Positions 16,157-28,435 are shown, counted from the stretch's first letter. The stretch is DNA of 64,000 bases from an uncultured Pelagibacteraceae bacterium (GCA_902528175.1 CABZRN010000001.1:1-64000), one strand, 5' to 3'. The notes: generated by a model from the letters alone, not told the origin. Program-made: numbers and translations.

Positions 16157-18809
16157 TTAACTCAGCTTGTGCTGCAGCCAATCTTGCAACAGGAACTCTG
16201 TAAGGTGAACAAGAAACATAATTTAATCCAGTTCTAGAACAGAAATTAATACTTTTTGGATCTCCCCCATGCTCACCACAAATACCAAGTTTAATATTTT
16301 TATTTTGTTTTTTTCCTTTTAAAGTTGCAATTTCAATTAAGTCACCAACACCGTCATCAATCGAAATAAAAGGATCAATATCAAATATTTTATTTTCTAT
16401 ATAATCGTTCAAAAACTTTCCACTGTCGTCTCTGCTGATACCAAAAGTTGTTTGCGTTAAGTCATTTGTTCCAAAACTAAAAAATTCAGCATGTTTTGCT
16501 ATATCCTTTGCTTTTATTGCTGCTCTTGGTAATTCAATCATTGTTCCAACCAAAAAATTTACTTTTGTTTTGTGCTCGTCTTGAACTTTTTTTGCTACCC
16601 TAATTACTAAGTCTTTCATGATTTTTATTTCTGCCTCTGTTGAGACAAGAGGGATCATTATTTCTGGCATAGTGGACTTAAGTTTTCTTTTTTTGCAATC
16701 TATTAGAGCCTCAAAAATTGCTCTGCACTGCATTTCATAAATTTCTGGAAAAGATATTCCTAATCTACATCCTCTGTGTCCAAGCATTGGGTTGTGTTCA
16801 TGTAATTCTTCTGTTCTAGATTTTATTTCGTTTACATGTAGACCTGTAACATTACTGAGATCGCTTATCTCTTTATCGTTCTTAGGTAAGAACTCATGTA
16901 AAGGTGGATCTAATAACCTTACAGTTACTGGTAAGCCACTCATTATTTCAAAAATTTCAGTAAAATCCTTCTTTTGATGAGGAAGAAGTTTAGCCAAAGC
17001 TTTATTTCTGTCATCAATAGTTTTAGATAAAATCATCTCTCTTACTGAAAGAATTCTATCTTCATCAAAAAACATATGCTCAGTTCTACATAAACCAATT
17101 CCTTCAGCTCCGAAGTCTCTAGCAGTTTTTGTATCTAGAGGAGTTTCAGAATTAGTTCTAACTTTTAATTTCCTAAATTTATCTGCCCAATTCATCAATT
17201 TTGAAAAATCTCCTGAAATCTCTGGTTTTATAGTTGGAACTTCTCCTAAGATTACTCTTCCTGTAGATCCATCGATTGTAATTATATCACCTTCTTTTAT
17301 TTCAACATTTGAGGAAGTTTTAAAAAGTTTATCATCATAATTAATATCGATTTCACTTGATCCAGAAACACATGGTCTACCCATGCCTCTTGCAACAACA
17401 GCGGCATGGCTTGTCATGCCTCCTCTTGCTGTTAAAATTCCTTTTGCTGCATGCATACCATGAATATCTTCAGGGGATGTTTCTACACGAACTAGTATTG
17501 TATCTTGCATCATGCCATTTAATCTTTCTGCTTCGTCTGATGTAAAAACTACCTTTCCACTTGTTGCACCTGGTGATGCTGGTAAACCTTTTGCAATAGT
17601 TTTTATATCTTTTGTTTCATCAAGTGTTGGATGGAGCAATGTGTCTAGTGAATTTGCATCCACTCTTAACACAGCCTCTTTTTTTGAAATTAATTTTTCA
17701 TTAACCATGTCCACAGCTATCTTCACAGCTGACTTTGCTGTTCTTTTTCCTGATCTTGTTTGAAGCATCCAAAGTTTTGAGTTTTCAACAGTGAATTCTA
17801 CATCTTGCATATCTTTATAATGTTTCTCCAAAAGTAGTAGAATTTTTTTTAATTTAGAAAATACTTTTGGCATAGCTTCTTCCATTGATTTTCCATTTGA
17901 TTTAGATTCTTTGTGTGCTTTTTTCGTAATGTAATTTGGAGTTCGAGTACCTGCTACAACATCTTCACCTTGTGCATTTATTAAATATTCACCATAAATT
18001 TCATTCTTTCCATCGGATGGATTTCTTGTGAAAACAACTCCAGTTGCACAATCTTCTCCCATATTTCCAAAAACCATTGATTGAACATTAACAGCTGTTC
18101 CCCATTCAGACGGTATTTGATTTAACTTTCTGTAAACTTTTGCTCTATTGCTTTCCCAAGACAAAAATACAGCAGAAATTGCTCCGTATAATTGTTCATA
18201 TACATCTTGGGGAAATTGATTATTTGTTTTTTCTTTAACAACATTTTTGAAATCTTTAATCAAACCATCCCAATCACTCTCGTCTAGATCAGTGTCCATT
18301 AAAACACCCTTTGTTAACTTATAGTTTTCGATCAGTTCCTCAAAATTGTAACTTTCTATACCTAAAACAACGTTAGAATACATCTGAATAAATCTTCTAT
18401 AGCTATCTTTTGCAAACCTCATGTTAGAGGTTTTTTTGGCTAATGCGTTTACGGTTTTATCATTTAATCCAAGATTTAAAATGGTATCCATCATTCCTGG
18501 CATAGAGACTCTTGCTCCGGATCTAACTGAAACCAAAAGTGGATTGTTCAAGTCACCAAATTTTTTACCACACTCTTTCTCAACTTGTTTTAATTCAAGA
18601 TTAATAGATTTAATCAGTTTTGAATTTAATTTTTTGTTATTTTTGTAAAAAATTTCACAAACCTCTGTGGAAATTGTGAAGCCAGGGGGAACTGGTAATC
18701 CTAGTTTTCTCATTTGAGCCAAGTTCGCACCTTTGCCACCTAAGATAAATTTTGGGTTTTTTAAATTCTTTGACTTTTTAGAATTAAAATTAAAAACTAA
18801 ATTACTCAT
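16146..18809 (-). CDS. ppdK: Pyruvate, phosphate dikinase
   Basis: FILGGKGANLAQMRKLGLPVPPGFTI; ILTARGGMTSHAAVVARGMGRPCVSG; TNDLTQTTFGISRDD; LGICGEHGGDP. Confidence 0.97.
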   Translation of the reverse strand: MSNLVFNFNSKKSKNLKNPKFILGGKGANLAQMRKLGLPVPPGFTISTEVCEIFYKNNKKLNSKLIKSINLELKQVEKECGKKFGDLNNPLLVSVRSGARVSMPGMMDTILNLGLNDKTVNALAKKTSNMRFAKDSYRRFIQMYSNVVLGIESYNFEELIENYKLTKGVLMDTDLDESDWDGLIKDFKNVVKEKTNNQFPQDVYEQLYGAISAVFLSWESNRAKVYRKLNQIPSEWGTAVNVQSMVFGNMGEDCATGVVFTRNPSDGKNEIYGEYLINAQGEDVVAGTRTPNYITKKAHKESKSNGKSMEEAMPKVFSKLKKILLLLEKHYKDMQDVEFTVENSKLWMLQTRSGKRTAKSAVKIAVDMVNEKLISKKEAVLRVDANSLDTLLHPTLDETKDIKTIAKGLPASPGATSGKVVFTSDEAERLNGMMQDTILVRVETSPEDIHGMHAAKGILTARGGMTSHAAVVARGMGRPCVSGSSEIDINYDDKLFKTSSNVEIKEGDIITIDGSTGRVILGEVPTIKPEISGDFSKLMNWADKFRKLKVRTNSETPLDTKTARDFGAEGIGLCRTEHMFFDEDRILSVREMILSKTIDDRNKALAKLLPHQKKDFTEIFEIMSGLPVTVRLLDPPLHEFLPKNDKEISDLSNVTGLHVNEIKSRTEELHEHNPMLGHRGCRLGISFPEIYEMQCRAIFEALIDCKKRKLKSTMPEIMIPLVSTEAEIKIMKDLVIRVAKKVQDEHKTKVNFLVGTMIELPRAAIKAKDIAKHAEFFSFGTNDLTQTTFGISRDDSGKFLNDYIENKIFDIDPFISIDDGVGDLIEIATLKGKKQNKNIKLGICGEHGGDPKSINFCSRTGLNYVSCSPYRVPVARLAAAQAELIKK

Positions 18810-20878
18810 TAAGCGCTCTCTATATTTGAAAAATTTATATAATTATTGAAGGTTTTACATAACAATTGTAAAAGTTCCAAACGATTTTTTTTTAAAGCCT
18901 CATCATGATCGTTGACAATTACTTCTTCAAAGAAGTTTGATACTTCTATTTTTGCTTCTGCCAACACTTCAAGAGTTTTCTCGCAATTCTCTCCACTACC
19001 TAGACTTGTAAAATATTTTCTTATTTCCTGTATCTTTTTATACAATTTTTTTTCAGATTCATTTTTAAACAATCCTGGATCAGTAGTTTCGGATAATTCC
19101 AGTTTGTTTTTTTTGAACTCGTCACTTAAAATATTTGAAGCTCTTTTATATGAGAAAATAATATCTTGACCTATATTTTTATCGATTAGTTTATTTAAAA
19201 TAAATGCTTTATTAAATATTTTATAAATTTGATCTATATTGTAATTGGTCATAGAACATTCAATAATATCTGGTCTAATATTTTTTTCTTTCATGTAAAA
19301 TCTTAGTCTATCTGATATAAATCTATATAAATCTTGTTGAGCTAGTTTAATATCAAAATTCACATCTTGTTCACTAAAAAGTAAAAATGAATAATTTATT
19401 ATATCTTTTAATTTAATTTCTAATTTATTTTCTACTATTAGCCTAATAAGACCAATAGCAGATCTTCTCAATGCAAATGGGTCTTTTGAACTAGTGGGTT
19501 TTAAATTAATTGCAAAGAAACCTGAAAGAGTATCTAATTTATCGCTTATAGCTAATGTAACAGAGTAAGGTTTTTTTGGAGTTTTAGTTTCTGGACCTAT
19601 AGGTAGATAATGTTCTCTTATAGCTAAGCATATATCGTTGTCAAAACCTTGTGATTTTGCAAAATGACCGCCCATTACACCTTGAAGTTCCGGGTACTCA
19701 TTTACTAAATCTGATATCAAATCTACTTTACAAATTGAACTGGCTATCTCAACTTTTTCTTTGCTTATTAGTAATTCGTCAGAAATTAAGGCACCTAATT
19801 TTCTAAGTCTTTGAATTTTTTCAAAATAAGATCCTAATCCCTCAAAATAACTTAGTTTTTTTAAATTTGATATGCCCTTAACCAAGTTTTGAGTTTTATT
19901 TTTATCCCAAAAAAATTTGGCATCATTTAAACGGGCCTCGACTACATTTTCATTTCCTATTTTTATTAAACCTTTACTGTCTTTATTATCTGCAACTAGA
20001 AAAAAATTATTTGTTAAATTATCTCTGCTATCAAATGTCGGAAAATACTTTTGATGAACTTGCATTGTGGTCACCAATATGTCATCTGGGATCTCAAGAA
20101 ATCTTTTATTAAATCTACATTTAATTATATTTGGTTTTTCAACTATGTTGGTGACTTCATTCAAAAGAGTAGTGTTGAAATAAATTTTTAAATTTTCTTT
20201 GTTTGCTTCTCTATTCAATTGATCTACAATAAATTGCTCTCTTTTTTTATTATCTAAAATGATATTTTGTGACCTAAAAAAAGCTAAGTAATCTTTAAAT
20301 CTAAAGAACTTTGTGGTTTTTTGCTCAAAATCTTTATCGATGAAAGTGATATTTGATGAAACTAGGTGATGGTATTCAAATTCCAAAGGCCTATTGTCAA
20401 AACAACATAGTATAGATTTAAGTGGCCTTCCCCAATATAGTTCATGGTCAGCCCAGCGCATAGATTTCTTCCAAGATATCTTATCTAAAATTTTTGGTAA
20501 ATTTTTTTGCAAAACAAACTTTGTTTCAATACTTTCAGAGGGTTTTTTGAAGAAATAAAATTCTCCTTTATCAGTTTTTTTTTTATAAGTTTTATCTATG
20601 GATATCTTGTATGATTTTAAAAAACCATTTAAAGCATCCTCTGGAGCATTAATATTAGGGCCCCTAATTTCATTTTCTTTTTTAGTAATCTTTTTTGATA
20701 TATTTTGAAAATAAATGATTAATCTATTTGGTATTGAAAAAGCTGTAGCTTCACCACTATATTTTATGTCTTCTTTTTCTAAAAATTCTTTTAAATTTTG
20801 AAAAAAATCTTGTCTTGTCTTATTCTGTAAATTTGCAGGAATTTCTTCACTAAAAAGTTCTATAAAAAATTCTGACAT
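18809..20878 (-). CDS. glyS: Glycyl-tRNA synthetase beta subunit
   Basis: FFIELFSEEIPANLQ; KSMRWADHELYWGRPLKSILCCFD; ELQGVMGGHFAKSQG. Confidence 0.96.
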   Translation of the reverse strand: MSEFFIELFSEEIPANLQNKTRQDFFQNLKEFLEKEDIKYSGEATAFSIPNRLIIYFQNISKKITKKENEIRGPNINAPEDALNGFLKSYKISIDKTYKKKTDKGEFYFFKKPSESIETKFVLQKNLPKILDKISWKKSMRWADHELYWGRPLKSILCCFDNRPLEFEYHHLVSSNITFIDKDFEQKTTKFFRFKDYLAFFRSQNIILDNKKREQFIVDQLNREANKENLKIYFNTTLLNEVTNIVEKPNIIKCRFNKRFLEIPDDILVTTMQVHQKYFPTFDSRDNLTNNFFLVADNKDSKGLIKIGNENVVEARLNDAKFFWDKNKTQNLVKGISNLKKLSYFEGLGSYFEKIQRLRKLGALISDELLISKEKVEIASSICKVDLISDLVNEYPELQGVMGGHFAKSQGFDNDICLAIREHYLPIGPETKTPKKPYSVTLAISDKLDTLSGFFAINLKPTSSKDPFALRRSAIGLIRLIVENKLEIKLKDIINYSFLLFSEQDVNFDIKLAQQDLYRFISDRLRFYMKEKNIRPDIIECSMTNYNIDQIYKIFNKAFILNKLIDKNIGQDIIFSYKRASNILSDEFKKNKLELSETTDPGLFKNESEKKLYKKIQEIRKYFTSLGSGENCEKTLEVLAEAKIEVSNFFEEVIVNDHDEALKKNRLELLQLLCKTFNNYINFSNIESA

Positions 20879-20886
20879 TTTATTTT

Positions 20887-21759
20887 TTATTTTTGGTTAT
20901 CTACCCAAACTTGCCCTACGCTTTTTGTCATATCTCTTATCTTTGCAATATACTCTGCTCTTTGAGCAACACTAATCGCTCCTCTTGCATCTAAAACATT
21001 AAAAACATGACTTGCCTTTAAACATTGATCGTAGGCGGGTAATGGCAGTTTTTTTTCTAGTAATAATTTTGTTTCTAGTTCAACCATATCAAAAATTTTG
21101 AACAGATTATCTACATTTGCAAATTCAAAATTATAAGCTGAAAATTCTTTTTCTGATTGTAAAAAAACATCCCTATAAAGAATACCTTCGTTATTCCAAA
21201 CTAAATCAAACACGTTTTTTTTCTGTTGGGTAAACATGCAAAGTCTTTCTAGTCCATATGTAAGTTCAACTGAAATAGGTTTACAATCCATGCCAGCCAT
21301 TTTTTGAAAATAAGTAAATTGAGTTACTTCCATGCCATCACACCAAACCTCCCAGCCCAATCCAGCAGCACCTAGGGTTGGACTTTCCCAATCATCTTCT
21401 ACAAATCTAATATCATGTTCACTATGTTTAATGCCTAGGTTTTCTAAGCTATTCAAATATAATTTTTTTATATTTTTGGGTGATGGTTTTATTATTACTT
21501 GGAATTGATAGTAGTGTTGTAATCTATTTGGATTTTCTCCGTATCTTCCATCAGTTGGTCTTCTAGATGGTTGAACATAAGCAGATTTCCAAGGTTTTGG
21601 TCCAAGTGATCTCAGAGTTGTAGCCGGATGAAAAGTTCCAGCCCCTACTTCCAAATCATATGGTTGTAAAATTACACACCCATGATTTGCCCAAAATTTT
21701 TGTAGAGTAAAAATTGTATCTTGAAAAGTTTGTATCTTAGTTTTTTTTTTAGAAGCCAT
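20887..21759 (-). CDS. glyQ: Glycyl-tRNA synthetase alpha subunit
   Basis: [76 protein letters not shown]. Confidence 0.97.
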   Translation of the reverse strand: MASKKKTKIQTFQDTIFTLQKFWANHGCVILQPYDLEVGAGTFHPATTLRSLGPKPWKSAYVQPSRRPTDGRYGENPNRLQHYYQFQVIIKPSPKNIKKLYLNSLENLGIKHSEHDIRFVEDDWESPTLGAAGLGWEVWCDGMEVTQFTYFQKMAGMDCKPISVELTYGLERLCMFTQQKKNVFDLVWNNEGILYRDVFLQSEKEFSAYNFEFANVDNLFKIFDMVELETKLLLEKKLPLPAYDQCLKASHVFNVLDARGAISVAQRAEYIAKIRDMTKSVGQVWVDNQK

Positions 21760-22555
21760 ACCTTTGCCAAATAGATTTTTCTTCGATTACATTTGACAAA
21801 CTATCAATATAATTTTCTGAGGATAATCTTTTAGCAAGCCACCCTTTGCTCTTCTCAAATTTTTTAATTACAACATCTTCACCATAAATTTCTTTTAAAA
21901 TGTGGTTTGCATCACCTATTCCGTCAATTAATCCCAATTCTTTTGATTTGCTACCAGACCAAAACTCCCCAGAAAATAATTCTATTCCTAAATCCTTTTT
22001 TAGTTTTGATCCTCTGCTAGTTTCAACAACATTTATAAAATCTTTATGAAGATCCAATTGAATACTTTTAAGTCTATCAATATCCTCTTTTTTTTCATCC
22101 ATAAATGGATCTAAAGTGCTTTTATTCTTTCCAGCTGTATAAACTCTTCTTTGTACTCCAATTTTTTGAATTAAATCTTTAAATCCGAATGATGAATAAA
22201 TAACTCCTATAGATCCAATTATAGAACTTGAATTGGCATAAATTTCATCACCAGCACAGGCTATAAGATATCCACCTGATGCAGCAAGATCCTCAGCAAA
22301 AACAATAACTTTCTTTTTTTCTTTTTTAGCAAGTCTTCTAATGAAACTATAAATTAAATGGGATTGTACTGGTGATCCCCCAGGTGAATTAATAGATATA
22401 GCTACTGCAGATGACTTTTTTATTGCGAAGGCTTTTTTAATAATTTCTTCTTGACCATTAAAATCAATTCCTTGTTTAAATTTTCCTACGCCTCCTATAA
22501 CTCCAGTTAATCTTATATGAGGAATAATTTTTTTTTTTTTGAAAAAAGAGAACAT
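21749..22555 (-). CDS. sppA: Signal peptide peptidase SppA-like S49 protease
   Basis: [57 protein letters not shown]. Confidence 0.92.
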   Translation of the reverse strand: MFSFFKKKKIIPHIRLTGVIGGVGKFKQGIDFNGQEEIIKKAFAIKKSSAVAISINSPGGSPVQSHLIYSFIRRLAKKEKKKVIVFAEDLAASGGYLIACAGDEIYANSSSIIGSIGVIYSSFGFKDLIQKIGVQRRVYTAGKNKSTLDPFMDEKKEDIDRLKSIQLDLHKDFINVVETSRGSKLKKDLGIELFSGEFWSGSKSKELGLIDGIGDANHILKEIYGEDVVIKKFEKSKGWLAKRLSSENYIDSLSNVIEEKSIWQRYGF

Positions 22556-22631
22556 TGTTAATGCTTATAAAATTTTTTTAATAATATAAAGTCTACTTAT
22601 AGTTGAAGTTTAGGGTGCGTCAATTGATAAG

Positions 22632-22667
22632 TATAATTAATGCGCAATTATATTAACTTAAGTTAAT
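22632..22667 (+). promoter_or_regulatory. Overlapping inverted repeats in the ispB leader and start codon
   Basis: tataatt-aatgcgc-aattata (22632-22652) and 16-bp palindrome attaacttaagttaat (22652-22667) that covers the ATG. Confidence 0.3.
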
Positions 22668-23679
22668 GGGTTCGGTAATACAACTTAAAACAAAAATTAA
22701 TAATGCTTATTTAGATCTAAGAAATTCTGTAGAGCATAAATTAGAGCTTGTTGAAGATAAGATCAAAAATAAGTTAAAAAGTGACGTCTCTTTGGTAGAA
22801 AAGATGACAACTTACAACTTAAGCACAGGTGGAAAAAGACTTAGGGCTTTAATAACTTTAGGATCTGCAAAATTGTGTGGTTATTCAAAAGGTGGGAGAG
22901 ACGTAAATCTTGCTGCATGTGTCGAGTTAATTCATGCGGCTACACTAATGCACGATGATGTGCTTGATAATGGAGAAATTAGAAGAGGAAAAAAAACTCC
23001 TAGATCAATTTGGGGAAATAACGCTTCAATTCTGGTTGGGGATTATCTTTTAAGTAGATGTTTTGAAATGATGGTGGAAGATGGAAATATTGAAGTTTTA
23101 AAATTATTATCATCAACTTCAGCACAAATTGCACAGGGTGAAGTACTACAATTACAACATAAGTCTGAGTTAGATATTATAGAAGAAACATATTTAAAAA
23201 TAATAACATCTAAAACAGCTTCCTTATTTTCAGCTTCTAGCAGAGTTGGTGCAATACTTGGTAAGCAAGAGGAGAAAATTAAGGATGCCTTAGACTCATA
23301 TGGCAAAAATCTAGGTATAACATTTCAAATTGCTGATGATACTTTAGACTACAACTCTCAAATACAAAAATTTGGGAAAAAAATTGGAAATGACTTTTTT
23401 GAGGGTAAAATTACACTTCCTGTAATCATATTAAACCAAAAATGTAATTCAGATGAAAAAATAAAATTAAAAAAATTGTTTACAAAAGAATATCGTAATG
23501 AAAATGAATTTAAGTTTGTGTTAGATCTGATAACAAAATATAATGTGATATCAGAGTGTTACCAAAAAGCGGATTATTTTATTTCGCTAGCGTCAAATTC
23601 TTTAAATGTTATTAAAGATTGTGAAGAAAAGAATATTCTAAAAAAGTTAACATCTTTTAGTATCGAGAGATCTTTTTAA
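22666..23679 (+). CDS. ispB: Long-chain polyprenyl diphosphate synthase (octaprenyl-type)
   Basis: LIHAATLMHDDVLDNGEIRRGKKTPRSIWGN; FQIADDTLDYNSQIQKFGKKIGNDFFEGKITLPVI. Confidence 0.93.
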   Translation: MGSVIQLKTKINNAYLDLRNSVEHKLELVEDKIKNKLKSDVSLVEKMTTYNLSTGGKRLRALITLGSAKLCGYSKGGRDVNLAACVELIHAATLMHDDVLDNGEIRRGKKTPRSIWGNNASILVGDYLLSRCFEMMVEDGNIEVLKLLSSTSAQIAQGEVLQLQHKSELDIIEETYLKIITSKTASLFSASSRVGAILGKQEEKIKDALDSYGKNLGITFQIADDTLDYNSQIQKFGKKIGNDFFEGKITLPVIILNQKCNSDEKIKLKKLFTKEYRNENEFKFVLDLITKYNVISECYQKADYFISLASNSLNVIKDCEEKNILKKLTSFSIERSF

Positions 23680-24299
23680 GGACTAAGTAAAAACTTATCC
23701 CATTTATTTTGCTCAAATTTGTATTTTAATCTTTCATGAATTCTATTTTCACCGTCTAACCAAAATTCTATTTCATTTGGAATTAATCTCCATCCTGACC
23801 AATGTTCAGGTCTTGGCACTTCATTTGTGTCTGGATATTTTTTTTTGTATTTTTCTATAGATGATAATAGCTCATCTCTATTTTTTAAAGTTGTACTTTG
23901 TTTTGATGCCCAGGCTCCTATTCTGCTACCATATTTTCTTGAATTATAATAATCATTAGCTTCTTTATCTGAGACATTTTCTATTGATCCAAAAATTCTT
24001 ATTTGTCTTAATAAACTTTTCCAATGAAAGCACATTGAGGCTTTAGGGTTAGCAAACAAAGCTTTACTTTTTGGACTGTTTAAATTTGTATAAAACACAA
24101 AACCTTTCTCGCTGAAGCCTTTCAATAAAACCATTCGTACATTAGGATTTCCCTCTTTATCAGAAGTTGCCAATGCTAAGGCATTTGGGTCATTTGGCTC
24201 TTTTTCTTTGGCCAAATCAAACCATTCTTCAAATAATTTAAAAGGATTATCCTCATCCTTAAAGCAAATATCTAGTCCAAGAGAGTTTTTTTGATTCAT
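23676..24299 (-). CDS. pdxH: Pyridoxamine 5'-phosphate oxidase
   Basis: PNDPNALALATSDKEGNPNVRMVLLKGFSEKGFVFYTNLNSPKS; PEHWSGWRLIPNEIEFWLDGENRIHERLKY. Confidence 0.93.
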   Translation of the reverse strand: MNQKNSLGLDICFKDEDNPFKLFEEWFDLAKEKEPNDPNALALATSDKEGNPNVRMVLLKGFSEKGFVFYTNLNSPKSKALFANPKASMCFHWKSLLRQIRIFGSIENVSDKEANDYYNSRKYGSRIGAWASKQSTTLKNRDELLSSIEKYKKKYPDTNEVPRPEHWSGWRLIPNEIEFWLDGENRIHERLKYKFEQNKWDKFLLSP

Positions 24300-24331
24300 A
24301 ATTTAAACAAAATAATTTATATAATACAATA

Positions 24332-25417
24332 ATGTCATTTAATACTTTTGGAAAGTTTTTTCGTTTTACTACATGGGGAGAGTCACACGGGCCAGCTATA
24401 GGATGTGTTGTTGATGGTTGTCCGCCAAATGTAGCTTTAAAGCAGGAAGATATTCAAAAAGAACTAAATAAAAGAAAACCAGGGCAATCAAAGTTTACTA
24501 CGCAAAGAAAAGAAGATGATAAAGTTGAGATATTGTCAGGAGTTTTTGAAGGAAAAACGACAGGGACCCCTATATCACTAATTATTTATAACAAGGATAT
24601 GAGGTCAAGAGACTACGAAACAATAAAAAATAAATTTAGACCTGGTCACGCAGATTTTACATATTTTAAAAAATATGGGATTAGAGATTACCGAGGAGGT
24701 GGTAGACAGTCAGCACGAGAAACTGCCTCTAGAGTAGCTGCCGGAGCAATAGCAAAAAAAGTTTTAGAAAAAAAAATAGGGAAAAAATATAAAGTTGTAG
24801 GAGCGGTTACCCAACTTGGAATATTAGGTTGTGATGTAACTAGATGGAATGATAAAGAAATAGGGAAAAATCCATTTTTTTGTCCAGATAAAAAAATTAT
24901 AAAATTATGGGAAAAATATTTGTTGGCTATCAGAAAATCAGGTTCATCATGTGGCGCAATTATAGAAGTCAGAGCAAGAGGTTTGCCGGTTGGGCTAGGA
25001 GCACCTATCTATGCAAAGCTTGATATGGATTTAGCATCAGCAATGATGAGTATTAATGCAGTTAAAGGAGTAAATATAGGATCTGGTATGAATTCAGCTC
25101 AGTTAACTGGTGAAGAAAATTCTGATGAGATTATTTCAAAAGGAAAAAATATCAAATTTAAATCAAATAAAGCTGGAGGTATACTTGGAGGTATATCTAG
25201 TGGACAAGAAATAATAGTGTCTTTTGCTGTAAAACCAACTTCATCGATTCTATCCTCTAGAAAAACTATTGATAAATTCGGAAAAAATACTTCTATTTCG
25301 GTCAAAGGTCGTCACGACCCATGTGTTGGAATAAGAGCAGTCCCTATTGGTGAAGCAATGATGCATTGCGTATTACTCGATCATTATTTAATGAATAAAG
25401 CTCAGTGCGGTAACTAA
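24332..25417 (+). CDS. aroC: Chorismate synthase
   Basis: [64 protein letters not shown]. Confidence 0.97.
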   Translation: MSFNTFGKFFRFTTWGESHGPAIGCVVDGCPPNVALKQEDIQKELNKRKPGQSKFTTQRKEDDKVEILSGVFEGKTTGTPISLIIYNKDMRSRDYETIKNKFRPGHADFTYFKKYGIRDYRGGGRQSARETASRVAAGAIAKKVLEKKIGKKYKVVGAVTQLGILGCDVTRWNDKEIGKNPFFCPDKKIIKLWEKYLLAIRKSGSSCGAIIEVRARGLPVGLGAPIYAKLDMDLASAMMSINAVKGVNIGSGMNSAQLTGEENSDEIISKGKNIKFKSNKAGGILGGISSGQEIIVSFAVKPTSSILSSRKTIDKFGKNTSISVKGRHDPCVGIRAVPIGEAMMHCVLLDHYLMNKAQCGN

Positions 25418-27321
25418 TTCTGCTTTTGAGCTAGAATTTTAGAGTCAATTATTTCGTAAATTTTGTTTTCTATTGCCTGGCTATCTAAACCAGCCTCTTC
25501 ATACATTTTTTTTGGATCATTATGCTCTATAAATCTATCAGGCAAAATCATAGATCTGAATTTTATTTTTTCTAATAAAGATTTATCAGATAAAAACTTA
25601 CTCAAGTGAGAGCCAAATCCACCTATTGAGCCCTCCTCAATTGAAATTAATATTTCGTGATTTCTAGCAACTTGCCACATTAAATTTTCATCAAGTGGCT
25701 TACAAAATCTTGCATCTACAATGGTTATGCTTAAACCTTTTTTCTCCAAATTTTGTGCTGCAATTTTGCACTCATTTAATCGTGCTCCAAAATTAATTAA
25801 AGCTATTTTTTTTCCCTCTTGAATTATTCTGCCTTTTCCAATTTCAATTTTTTCACTTATATCTGGAAGCATAATTCCAAACCCATTACCTCTTGGGTAT
25901 CTAAAGGCACTTGGTCTGTCATTTATATCAACCGAGGTATTAATCATCTTAACTAACTCTGACTCATCACTAGCTGCCATCACAACGAAATTTGGCAATG
26001 TCGATAAAAATGTAATATCAAATGAACCTGCGTGCGTTGGGCCGTCAGCTCCAACTAATCCAGCTCTATCAATTGCAAACCTAACTGGTAAGCTTTGAAT
26101 TGCAATATCATGTACAACTTGATCATAAGCCCTTTGTAAAAAAGTAGAATATATAGCAGCATAAGGTTTGTATCCCTCGGTTGCTAATCCCCCGGAAAAT
26201 GTGACCGCGTGCTGTTCAGCTATTCCAACATCACACATTCTATCGGGAAATTTTTTTCCAAATAAATCCATCCCAGTACCAGATGGCATAGCTGCTGTAA
26301 CTCCAATTATTTTACTATCTCTCTCTGCATGTTTAATTAATGTTTCAGCAAAAACTTTAGTATAAGAAGGTACAGTTGCTTTTGACTTTTGCTGAACTCC
26401 TGTTTTGACATTAAATTTTGAAACTCCGTGAAACTTATCATTTGACTTCTCTGCAAATTGATAGCCTTTCCCTTTTTCAGTTTTGATATGTATCATTATA
26501 GGTCCATTAAAATTACTGTTTTTTGCGTTTTTTAAAACTGAAACAAGTGTTTCTATATCATGACCATCTATTGGACCTACATAATAAAATCCTAATGAAT
26601 TAAATAAGGTACCTCCCGTGACAGCACTTCTAAAAAAATCTTCAGCTTGTCCAGCTTTTTTACTAAATCTTTTAGAAAACGATGAAATAATTAATTTTAC
26701 AGTTTCCCTAAAACTAAAATACATCTTACCTGTAAATAATTTTGCTAGATATGTTCTCATTGCTCCAACAGGTTTTGCAATTGACATATCATTGTCGTTT
26801 AAAATAACTATCATTTTTGTTTTTGAAGTTCCGGCATTATTCATTGCCTCATAAGCCATGCCGGCACTAATTGCTCCATCTCCAATTACTGCAACTACGT
26901 TATCATTTTTTTTTGATAGTTTATTAGCTGTTGCTATACCAAGTGCTGCAGAAATTGATGTGGAACTATGAGCTGCACCAAAAGGATCATATTCGCTCTC
27001 TGATCTTTTTGTGAAACCGGATAAGCCATTTCCTTGTCTTAAAGTTCTAATTTTTTCTTTACGTCCAGTTAGAATCTTGTGCGGATAGGATTGATGTCCC
27101 ACATCCCAAACTAATTTATCATTTGGAGTATCAAAAACATAATGTAAAGCAACGCTGAGTTCAACCACACCTAATCCAGCTCCTAGGTGACCTCCAGTGA
27201 CAGAAACAGCATCAATCAGTTCCTCTCTTACTTCATTAGAAAGTACTTTAAGTTCACTTAATTTTAATTTTCTAACATCAGATGGAAATTTTACTTTATC
27301 TAAAAACTTATATTTTTTCAT
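25414..27321 (-). CDS. dxs: 1-deoxy-D-xylulose-5-phosphate synthase
   Basis: [65 protein letters not shown]. Confidence 0.97.
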   Translation of the reverse strand: MKKYKFLDKVKFPSDVRKLKLSELKVLSNEVREELIDAVSVTGGHLGAGLGVVELSVALHYVFDTPNDKLVWDVGHQSYPHKILTGRKEKIRTLRQGNGLSGFTKRSESEYDPFGAAHSSTSISAALGIATANKLSKKNDNVVAVIGDGAISAGMAYEAMNNAGTSKTKMIVILNDNDMSIAKPVGAMRTYLAKLFTGKMYFSFRETVKLIISSFSKRFSKKAGQAEDFFRSAVTGGTLFNSLGFYYVGPIDGHDIETLVSVLKNAKNSNFNGPIMIHIKTEKGKGYQFAEKSNDKFHGVSKFNVKTGVQQKSKATVPSYTKVFAETLIKHAERDSKIIGVTAAMPSGTGMDLFGKKFPDRMCDVGIAEQHAVTFSGGLATEGYKPYAAIYSTFLQRAYDQVVHDIAIQSLPVRFAIDRAGLVGADGPTHAGSFDITFLSTLPNFVVMAASDESELVKMINTSVDINDRPSAFRYPRGNGFGIMLPDISEKIEIGKGRIIQEGKKIALINFGARLNECKIAAQNLEKKGLSITIVDARFCKPLDENLMWQVARNHEILISIEEGSIGGFGSHLSKFLSDKSLLEKIKFRSMILPDRFIEHNDPKKMYEEAGLDSQAIENKIYEIIDSKILAQKQN

Positions 27322-28184
27322 TTTTCTCTATTAACAATAAATTCAATTGTATCTTTTAAATCATTGCTTTTTTTTAAGCTTTTTAAATCTTTAAATATTT
27401 TATCTTTTTTAATATTACAGTACTTAACAGTATTTTTGTATCCGAGTAAACTTATTAAAGTTGCTTTACCTTTTTTCTTATCTTTGTGAATTTTTTTACC
27501 TAATTTTTTTGCATTTCCCTTAAAATCTAACAAATCGTCAATTACTTGAAATAATAAACCTATTTCTAGACCTAAATTAGAAAATTTTTTAAATATGTTT
27601 TTCTTGTTACTCAAAATCACTGGAGCTAAAGTTGAGAACATAAACAACTTACCAGTTTTATTTAATTGCATTTCTAATATTTTATTTTTTCCTATTTTCT
27701 GTCTTTCAAAACTCAAATCAAGAAACTGCCCACCTGCTATTCCGGTATGACCTGAGCTAGCTGCAAGAATATGAATAAGCTGATTTTTCTTTTTATCTTG
27801 TATAGGGAATTTTTTTTCACTAATTATTTCAAAAGCCATTGTCAAAAGTGAATTGCCTGCCAAAACAGCTGTTGACTCTCCATATTTTTTATGAACAGTA
27901 AACTTTCCTCTTCTTATATCATCATCATCCATACATGGTAAATCATCATGAATTAATGAATATGCATGAATACACTCTACTGCAGCTCCGATTCTAATTA
28001 AATGTCTATAAGGAACCGATAAAATCTTACCTATATCAACTAAAATTTTTACCCTTATTTTTTTTCCACCAGGAAACAATCCATATTTGATTGGATCTAT
28101 TAATTTTGTTTGTTTCTGATTTCTGAGGTAATTTTTTAAGAAAGTATTAGTGTCTCTTGCAACTTTATTTAGTTTTTTTTGCAT
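27318..28184 (-). CDS. ispA: Farnesyl/geranylgeranyl diphosphate synthase (IspA family)
   Basis: [47 protein letters not shown]. Confidence 0.92.
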   Translation of the reverse strand: MQKKLNKVARDTNTFLKNYLRNQKQTKLIDPIKYGLFPGGKKIRVKILVDIGKILSVPYRHLIRIGAAVECIHAYSLIHDDLPCMDDDDIRRGKFTVHKKYGESTAVLAGNSLLTMAFEIISEKKFPIQDKKKNQLIHILAASSGHTGIAGGQFLDLSFERQKIGKNKILEMQLNKTGKLFMFSTLAPVILSNKKNIFKKFSNLGLEIGLLFQVIDDLLDFKGNAKKLGKKIHKDKKKGKATLISLLGYKNTVKYCNIKKDKIFKDLKSLKKSNDLKDTIEFIVNREK

Positions 28185-28416
28185 TTTTTTTTATAATTTC
28201 ATAAATTTTTGATTTTGAATTATTACTAATTTCTTTTGATATAGATTGAAATTTTTTTTCTATTAAATTGTTAACTTTAATCAATTTTTTGTAATCATCA
28301 GCAGAATTTTCCAAATTTGGAGATGTTTCGATTTTAGTTAATAAACTATTGAGAATTTCTCTTAATTCATCTAGTGACTTTGCTTTAATATCATCTGGTA
28401 AATTTTTATCTTTCAT
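28165..28416 (-). CDS. xseB: Exodeoxyribonuclease VII small subunit
   Basis: 83 aa acidic helical protein with XseB pattern (SLDELREILNSLLTKIE...), located next to ispA-dxs as in many proteobacteria. Confidence 0.75.
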   Translation of the reverse strand: MKDKNLPDDIKAKSLDELREILNSLLTKIETSPNLENSADDYKKLIKVNNLIEKKFQSISKEISNNSKSKIYEIIKKNAKKTK

Positions 28417-28435
28417 ATATTAGTTTTATTATTAC

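Noticed and set aside
25099-25305. Short ORFs antisense to aroC, dxs, ppdK, tkt, pnt and others in the ORF track
   Set aside because: All sit inside strongly supported genes on the opposite strand and show no family motifs.
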